64,000 nt of DNA, from NCBI RefSeq assembly GCF_014649775.1, contig NZ_BMTR01000007.1:124001-188000 (forward strand), given 5' to 3'. Source of the stretch: Streptomyces longisporoflavus. GTDB taxonomy: Bacteria > Actinomycetota > Actinomycetes > Streptomycetales > Streptomycetaceae. Made by a program: the position numbers and the translations under genes. A model generated the notes under the pieces. It was not told the origin of the DNA. It searched no databases and saw only the letters and a program-made list of their open reading frames with translations. This document shows positions 59,059-64,000 of this stretch, piece by piece (the first letter of the stretch is position 1; every line of letters begins with the position of its first letter).

Positions 59059-60534
59059 CTATTTGTCGCCGCGTACCGGGATGTCGAGGACGACCTGTGT
59101 GCCGCGCTCCGGAGCCCGGACCATGTCGAACGTGCCGCCCATCTCGCCCTCGACCAGGGTGCGGACGATCTGCAGGCCGAGGTTGCCCGAGCGGTGCGGA
59201 TCGAAGCCCTCGGGCAGACCGACGCCGTCGTCCTGGACGGTGATGAGGAGACGCCCGTCCTTGCTGGTGCCGCCGCGTACGGCGGAGACCTCGACCGTGC
59301 CGGTGTCGCCTTCCTGGAAGCCGTGCTCCAGGGCGTTCTGCAGGACCTCGGTGAGGACCATCGAGAGCGGGGTCGCGACCTCGGCGTCCAGGATGCCGAA
59401 GCGTCCGGTACGCCGGCCGGTGACCTTGCCGGGCGAGATCTCGGCGACCATCGCGAGGACGCGGTCGGCGATCTCGTCGAACTCCACGCGCTCGTCCAGA
59501 TTCTGGGACAGCGTCTCGTGCACGATCGCGATCGAACCCACGCGGCGCACGGCCTCTTCGAGAGCTTCACGGCCGGTGACGGAGTCGATGCGGCGCGCCT
59601 GGAGGCGAAGGAGAGCGGCCACCGTCTGGAGGTTGTTCTTCACCCGGTGGTGGATCTCCCGGATGGTCGCGTCCTTGGTGATCAACTCCCGCTCCCGGCG
59701 ACGCAGTTCGGTGACGTCGCGCAGCAGTACGAGCGAACCGATCCGCGGGCCCTTGGGCTTGAGCGGGATCGCGCGGAGCTGGATCACTCCGTCACCGCCC
59801 TCGATCTCGAACTCGCGGGGCGCCCAGCCGCTGGCGACCTTGGCCAGCGCCTCGTCCACCGGGCCGCGGGACGGGGCGAGTTCGGCCGTCGCCGTGCCGA
59901 GGTGGTGGCCGACCAGGTCGGCGGCGAGGCCGAGGCGGTGGTAGGCCGACAGCGCGTTCGGTGACGCGTACTGGACGATGCCGTCGGCGTCGAGGCGGAG
60001 CAGGCCGTCGCCCACGCGCGGGGACGCGTCCATGTCGACCTGCTGGCCGGGGAACGGGAAGGAGCCGGCGGCGATCATCTGGGCCAAGTCGGACGCCGAC
60101 TGGAGGTAGGTCAGTTCGAGGCGCGAAGGAGTGCGCACCGTGAGCAGGTTCGTGTTGCGGGCGATGACACCCAGGACGCGTCCTTCCCTGCGTACGGGAA
60201 TGGACTCGACCCGCACCGGGACCTCCTCGCGCCACTCGGGGTCGCCCTCGCGCACGATGCGGCCCTCGTCCAGGGCGGCGTCGAGCAGCGGGCGCCGGCC
60301 GCGCGGGACGAGGTGGCCGACCATGTCGTCCTGGTAGGAGGTGGGGCCGGTGTTGGGCCGCATCTGCGCCACGGAGACATAGCGGGTGCCGTCGCGGGTG
60401 GGAACCCACAGCACGAGGTCGGCGAAGGAGAGGTCGGAGAGCAGTTGCCACTCCGAGACCAGCAGGTGCAGCCACTCGAGATCGGAGTCACCGAGAGCGG
60501 TGTGCTGGCGGACGAGGTCGTTCATGGAGGGCAC
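59059..60534 (-). CDS. PdtaS-like cytoplasmic histidine kinase (HisKA_2 type)
   Basis: A 491-residue soluble kinase with a GAF-like N-terminal domain (SDLSFADLVLWVPTRDGTRYVSVAQMRP, about residues 33-60 on), a PAS domain (GLLRLDADGIVQYASPNALSAYHRLGL, about 197-225), and a HisKA_2 core REIHHRVKNNLQTVAALLRLQARRI with the phosphorylated His at about residue 300, followed by HATPase (N-box LTEVLQNALEHGF, G1 DDGVGLP, G2 GNLGLQI). This is the plan of mycobacterial PdtaS, whose partner PdtaR is an ANTAR protein. No such regulator is adjacent. I take the GTG at 60534 because TACGCT (60542-60547) is 7 bases upstream; an ATG 9 bases later is possible. Confidence 0.93.
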   Translation of the reverse strand: MPSMNDLVRQHTALGDSDLEWLHLLVSEWQLLSDLSFADLVLWVPTRDGTRYVSVAQMRPNTGPTSYQDDMVGHLVPRGRRPLLDAALDEGRIVREGDPEWREEVPVRVESIPVRREGRVLGVIARNTNLLTVRTPSRLELTYLQSASDLAQMIAAGSFPFPGQQVDMDASPRVGDGLLRLDADGIVQYASPNALSAYHRLGLAADLVGHHLGTATAELAPSRGPVDEALAKVASGWAPREFEIEGGDGVIQLRAIPLKPKGPRIGSLVLLRDVTELRRRERELITKDATIREIHHRVKNNLQTVAALLRLQARRIDSVTGREALEEAVRRVGSIAIVHETLSQNLDERVEFDEIADRVLAMVAEISPGKVTGRRTGRFGILDAEVATPLSMVLTEVLQNALEHGFQEGDTGTVEVSAVRGGTSKDGRLLITVQDDGVGLPEGFDPHRSGNLGLQIVRTLVEGEMGGTFDMVRAPERGTQVVLDIPVRGDK

Positions 60535-60791
60535 GTGTGCGAGCGTACCTGGCGGGTCCGGCGGGGCCGCTCCGGGAGATTCGCGGCGGGCCCCGGCGCC
60601 TTCCCGACGAGCCGCGGCGCCAGGACGGGACCCTCAACCCGCCCACGGCACCGCAGCCCTTCAGGAACACCGACCACCGGAATGTGCGGTACCGGACGGC
60701 CGGTCGGAGGATCCGACACGGTCAGGGCAGAGAGTGCCGGCTCCTCGGTCCGCCCTCCTGTGCGGGAAGGACGGATGCTTTACCAACGCAT

Positions 60792-60807
60792 TGTGGACTA
60801 GACCATT
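60792..60807. promoter_or_regulatory. DasR-binding box (dre), upstream copy
   Basis: TGTGGACTAGACCATT matches the reverse-orientation dre consensus AGTGGTCTAGACCAGT at 13 of 16 positions. It lies about 150 bases before the nagB start, outside the usual position of a promoter-blocking site. Confidence 0.6.
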
Positions 60808-60883
60808 CACCTGTGTCTACGCGTCGGCAGATGTTTGTTGTCGTCTCTTTCTCTCTCCGGGCGGAGGCGGGCCGGCTCTGCTA

Positions 60884-60899
60884 GATTGGTCTATACCAC
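60884..60899 (+). promoter_or_regulatory. DasR-binding box (dre) at the nagB promoter
   Basis: ATTGGTCTATACCACA matches the dre consensus ACTGGTCTAGACCACT at 13 of 16 positions, keeping the palindromic GGTCTA.ACCA core. It lies 42 bases before the nagB GTG, where DasR would repress transcription until GlcN-6-P or GlcNAc-6-P releases it. Confidence 0.85.
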
Positions 60900-60940
60900 A
60901 TTGACTCCGTGAGTCCCCTCTCCAGATCGGCAGGCCCAGC

Positions 60941-61726
60941 GTGGAAGTTGTCATCGTCCCGGACGCCAAGGCAGGCGGCGAGCTCATCGCGGAGGCCATG
61001 GCCGCCTTGGTGCGCCGCAAGCCTGACGCCCTGCTCGGTGTCGCCACCGGATCCACCCCGCTGCCCATCTACGAAGCCCTTGCCGCGAAGGTCGCCTCCG
61101 GTGCCGTGGATGCCTCGCGGGCGCGGATCTGCCAGCTCGACGAGTACGTGGGGCTGCCCGCCGGGCACCCCGAGTCCTATCGCTCCGTGGTGCTGCGCGA
61201 GGTCGTCGAGCCGCTGGGGCTCGACGAGAAGTCCTTCATGGGGCCCGACGGCACCGCCAAGGACGTCCAGGCCGCCTGCGATGCGTACGACAAGGCGCTC
61301 GCGGCGGCCGGCGGTGTGGATCTCCAGCTCCTCGGGATCGGCACCGACGGGCACATCGGGTTCAACGAACCGTGCTCCTCGCTCGCCTCGCGTACGCGCA
61401 TCAAGACGCTGACGGAGCAGACGCGGGTGGACAACGCGCGCTTCTTCGACGGGGACATCGAGCAGGTCCCGCACCACGTGATCACCCAGGGGATCGGGAC
61501 GATCCTGGAGGCCCGGCATCTGGTGCTGCTCGCCACGGGTGAGGGCAAGGCGGACGCGGTGGCCGCGACGGTGGAGGGTCCCGTGGCCGCGGTGGTTCCG
61601 GCCTCGGCTCTGCAGTTGCACCCGCATGCGACGGTCGTCGTGGACGAGGCGGCTGCGTCCAAGCTGAAGCTCGGGGAGTACTTCCGGGCCACGTATGCGG
61701 CGAAGCCTGATTGGCAGGGTCTGTAG
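60941..61726 (+). CDS. nagB: Glucosamine-6-phosphate deaminase NagB
   Basis: A 261-residue NagB that converts glucosamine-6-phosphate to fructose-6-phosphate and ammonia. Landmarks are LLGVATGSTPLPIYEAL (phosphate loop), CQLDEYVGLPAGHPESY with the proton-abstracting Asp, and LLGIGTDGHIGFNEPCSSLASRTR with the catalytic His and neighbouring acidic residues. Controlled by DasR through the dre site just upstream; it feeds GlcNAc-derived carbon and nitrogen into glycolysis. GTG start. A strong hairpin follows. Confidence 0.96.
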   Translation: MEVVIVPDAKAGGELIAEAMAALVRRKPDALLGVATGSTPLPIYEALAAKVASGAVDASRARICQLDEYVGLPAGHPESYRSVVLREVVEPLGLDEKSFMGPDGTAKDVQAACDAYDKALAAAGGVDLQLLGIGTDGHIGFNEPCSSLASRTRIKTLTEQTRVDNARFFDGDIEQVPHHVITQGIGTILEARHLVLLATGEGKADAVAATVEGPVAAVVPASALQLHPHATVVVDEAAASKLKLGEYFRATYAAKPDWQGL

Positions 61727-61733
61727 GTTGCGC

Positions 61734-61776
61734 GAAGGTGCCGGGTGCCCCTTTTACTGGGGCGCCCGGCACCTTC
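61734..61776. terminator. Terminator between nagB and dasD
   Basis: An 18-bp stem with one G-U pair, GAAGGTGCCGGGTGCCCC against GGGGCGCCCGGCACCTTC, loop TTTTACT, in the gap between convergent genes. It is followed by an extragenic repeat. Confidence 0.9.
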
Positions 61777-61800
61777 CGTTTGTTGTTTCTCCGCGGGTGC

Positions 61801-61840
61801 GTGGGGGCTGATCGCGCAGTTCCCCGCGCCCCTTACGGGG
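61801..61840. repeat. Extragenic Streptomyces repeat, fourth copy
   Basis: GTGGGGGCTGATCGCGCAGTTCCCCGCGCC... TTACGGGG is the same element as the copies at 16602-16754, again between convergent genes and next to a terminator. Confidence 0.8.
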
Positions 61841-61846
61841 CGCTTC

Positions 61847-63340
61847 CTACGCCCCCGTGATGACCTCCGCCGCCGCCAGGCCGCAGACCCTTGCCGCGCC
61901 GTGCGTCGCGATGTGGAGGGAGCCCGTCGGGGGTGACTGGGGGACGCCCATTTCGACCACGATCGTGTCGGGGCGGGCGGACAGGAGCGTGTTCAGGGCC
62001 TCCGTCATCCACGCGTGGCGGTGGGCGTCGCGGACCACGGCCACGACGCGCCGCTCCCCCGCCTCCGCGAGGGCCAGCGCACCGGCGTCGGCACCCGTGA
62101 AGCTGCCCGTCTCCGTGCCCGGGAGCAGGCGGGCCAGTTCGGCGGCCACGCCCCACGGGGTCTCGTCCCCCACCGCGATGTTGGCCATCGGGGTGAAGGC
62201 CGCGACGAACGGCGCTTCGGTGAGCGGCGCCGTGTAGGACTCGCCCCGGGTGACCGTCAGGGCGCGGCGGGCCGCGACCAGGCCGATCTCGGTGCCGGGC
62301 GCGCCCCCCGAACGCTCGGCCGCGCCCGACACCGAAGTCCAGTGGGCAAGCGCCCGTACGCGCGTGGCCGCGTCGGCGAGGCGCTCCTCGGAGAGCTCGC
62401 CCGAGCGGACGGCCCCGACCAGCGCGTCACGCAGCCGCAGCACCGTGTCGTCGTCCGCGAGACCGCCGCCCACGCAGATCGCGTCGGCGCCCGCGGCGAT
62501 GGCGAGGACGCTGCCGCGTTCGATGCCGTACGTGGCGGAGATGGCCTGCATCTCCATGCCGTCGGTGACGATCAGGCCGTCGTAGCCCAGTTCCTCGCGC
62601 AGGATGCCCGTCAGGATGCGGCGCGAGAGCGTCGCCGGGTACTCCGCGTCCAGGGACGGGACGAGGATGTGGGCGCTCATCACGGCGCGCGAGCCCGCGG
62701 CGATCGCGGCCCGGAACGGCGCGAGGTCACGTGCCCGGAGCACCTCGGGGTCGACACCGATGCGCGGCACGGCGTGGTGCGAGTCGACCGCGGTGTCGCC
62801 GTGCCCGGGGAAGTGCTTGGTGCAGGCCGCGACGCCGGCGGACTGCAGCCCCTCGACGTACGCGGCGGTGTGCCGGGCCACCAGGAGCGGGTCCGAGCCG
62901 AAGGAGCGTACGCCGATGACGGGGTTGTCCGGGTTGGAATTGACGTCGGCGGACGGCGCCCAGTTGAGGTTGACGCCGCACGCGGCGAGCCGGCGGCCCA
63001 GCTCGGCGGCCACGTCACGGGTGAGCTCCGTGTCGTCGACCGCGCCGAGCGCGTGGTTGCCGGGGAAGGAGGAGCCGGAGCGGACCTCCAGGCGGGTCAC
63101 GTCACCGCCCTCCTCGTCGATGGCGACCAGGACGTCGTCGCACTCGGCGCGCAACTGCGCCGTAAGTGCGGCCAGCTGTTCGGGCGAGGCGATGTTGCGG
63201 CCGAAGAGGCCGACCGAGGCGAGCCCTTCGCCGATCCTGCGGAGCAGCCAGTCCGGCGCGCTGGTCCCGACGAAGCCGGGCTGCAGCACAGTCAGGGCGT
63301 TGCGGGTCAGAGTGTCGGTGGGGCTGGTGAGTGTCGTCAT
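61847..63340 (-). CDS. dasD: GH3 beta-N-acetylglucosaminidase DasD
   Basis: A 497-residue glycoside hydrolase family 3 enzyme of the NagZ/DasD type. Typical motifs: VAIDEEGGDVTRL, the catalytic KHFPGHGDTAVDSHHAVP (His/Asp dyad, about residues 170-187) and the nucleophile Asp in LIVTDGMEMQAI. It has no signal peptide, so it probably acts in the cytoplasm on imported chitobiose, supplying GlcNAc. It starts 8 bases after the dasC stop, and so is the last gene of a das operon. Confidence 0.94.
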   Translation of the reverse strand: MTTLTSPTDTLTRNALTVLQPGFVGTSAPDWLLRRIGEGLASVGLFGRNIASPEQLAALTAQLRAECDDVLVAIDEEGGDVTRLEVRSGSSFPGNHALGAVDDTELTRDVAAELGRRLAACGVNLNWAPSADVNSNPDNPVIGVRSFGSDPLLVARHTAAYVEGLQSAGVAACTKHFPGHGDTAVDSHHAVPRIGVDPEVLRARDLAPFRAAIAAGSRAVMSAHILVPSLDAEYPATLSRRILTGILREELGYDGLIVTDGMEMQAISATYGIERGSVLAIAAGADAICVGGGLADDDTVLRLRDALVGAVRSGELSEERLADAATRVRALAHWTSVSGAAERSGGAPGTEIGLVAARRALTVTRGESYTAPLTEAPFVAAFTPMANIAVGDETPWGVAAELARLLPGTETGSFTGADAGALALAEAGERRVVAVVRDAHRHAWMTEALNTLLSARPDTIVVEMGVPQSPPTGSLHIATHGAARVCGLAAAEVITGA

Positions 63341-63347
63341 ATGGCGG

Positions 63348-64000
63348 TTATCCCTTCACGGCACCGTCGGTCAGACCGCTGACGGCCCTGCGCTGCAGGA
63401 AGACGAAGAGGACGAAGATCGGGACGGCGAAGAGCGAGGCGGCGGCCATGGTGGCGCCCCAGTCGTCGCCGAAGGCGGTCTGGAAGCCGGACAGCCAGAC
63501 GGGAAGCGTCTTGGCCTCCGCCTCCTTGTTGAGGACAAGGACGAGCGGGAATTCGTTCCAGGCGGTGATGAAGCCGAAGAGCGAGGTGGACATCAGGCCC
63601 GGCGCGAGCAGCGGCAGGATCACCCGGCGGAACGCCTGCATCCGGGTACAGCCGTCGACCATCGCCGACTCCTCGAGCTCGCGCGGCACCGCGGCGACGA
63701 AGCCGCGCAGCGTCAGGAGCGTGAAGGGCAGGATCATCACCATGTAGAAGAGGGTGAGCGGAATCAGGCTGTTCAGCATGTCGGCGTCACGCACGATGAT
63801 GTAGATCGCGATGACCATGACTTCCCAGGGCGCCATCTGGGCCAGCATGAAGCCGATGATGAAGCCCTTGCGGCCCTTGAACCGCATCCGGGCGAGCGCG
63901 AACGCCGACGCGAGGCCGATGATCAGCGAGAACACCACGGCGAGCAGCGTGACGGTGAGGGAATTGCCGACCATCGTCCAGAAGTGGTCGGCGTTCACGG
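63348..64000 (-). CDS. dasC: N,N'-diacetylchitobiose ABC transporter permease DasC (partial, 5' end beyond the window)
   Basis: The last 217 residues of a MalG-type inner-membrane permease. About five helices remain, and the ATPase-contact EAA motif is seen as E-E-S-A-M-V-D-G-C-T-R-M-Q-A-F-R-R-V-I-L. It carries imported chitooligosaccharide, with DasA and DasB, in Streptomyces. The beginning of the gene is cut off at the window edge, so no start is assigned. Confidence 0.93.
   Translation of the reverse strand, partial: VNADHFWTMVGNSLTVTLLAVVFSLIIGLASAFALARMRFKGRKGFIIGFMLAQMAPWEVMVIAIYIIVRDADMLNSLIPLTLFYMVMILPFTLLTLRGFVAAVPRELEESAMVDGCTRMQAFRRVILPLLAPGLMSTSLFGFITAWNEFPLVLVLNKEAEAKTLPVWLSGFQTAFGDDWGATMAAASLFAVPIFVLFVFLQRRAVSGLTDGAVKG

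Larger units (their letters stand above)
60535..60940. other. 406-base divergent region, nagB / PdtaS-like gene
   Basis: Besides the two dre boxes (60792-60807 and 60884-60899) and TACGCT (60542-60547) for the kinase gene, no other clear element or coding sequence was found. Open frames across it have poor codon bias. Confidence 0.5.

Overview
The window is high-GC actinobacterial chromosome and almost certainly Streptomyces. The evidence is very strong third-position GC in all true frames, a conservon (cvnABCD), a WhiB-like gene of the wblE type, a SigH-type sigma factor with its anti-sigma gene, nickel superoxide dismutase with its maturation peptidase, and the N-acetylglucosamine locus nagB-dasD-dasC with DasR boxes. 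The order lon / two-component pair / kgd ... sigH / wblE / nagB / das resembles the S. coelicolor core as I remember it. There is no phage, integrated element, CRISPR array, IS element, rRNA or tRNA that I can see; this is mostly core-type sequence.

Layout. 0-10 kb: a sensor kinase, a secreted SH3-like protein, a RodA/FtsW-type SEDS polymerase translationally coupled to its penicillin-binding protein, two divergent diiron proteins (ferritin-like and AurF-like) with a TetR gene, and a secreted NlpC/P60 hydrolase. 9.5-18.5 kb: a minus-strand conservon ending in a styrene-monooxygenase-like flavoprotein, a PP2C-type phosphatase, a MarR regulator and a secreted GH25 lysozyme. 18.5-29 kb: lon with a HAIR-type operator, a rhomboid-like protein, a spermidine-synthase-like protein, a two-component pair and the giant kgd gene. 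29-41 kb: a DUF4097/PadR operon, an HTH/Clp-N operon with two copies of one operator, an MDR oxidoreductase, malic enzyme, a glutamate-type ABC transporter, a methyltransferase, a CGNR protein and sodX/sodN.

41-55 kb: a LysE exporter, a TetM/OtrA-like ribosomal protection protein preceded by an overlapping short ORF, a PPOX protein, a GNAT-HAD fusion, a GAF-ANTAR regulator, and the most striking locus of the window: a polyprenyl diphosphate synthase gene directly downstream of a cyclic-nucleotide-domain encapsulin (family 2B, EshA/EshB-like), which suggests a protein nanocompartment enclosing an isoprenoid enzyme. These are followed by an amidase, a PLP enzyme, an antiporter and a UBP zinc finger. 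55-64 kb: anti-sigma/SigH, a lipid kinase, wblE, a PdtaS-like kinase, and nagB with two DasR boxes facing dasD and a truncated dasC.

Several control elements can be read directly: tandem operators for the HTH/Clp-N operon, a HAIR at lon, two dre boxes at nagB, palindromes at the DUF4097/PadR operon, many strong bidirectional terminators, and at least a dozen genes whose start codon lies 6-7 bases downstream of a TANNNT-like -10 box, the signature of leaderless transcripts.
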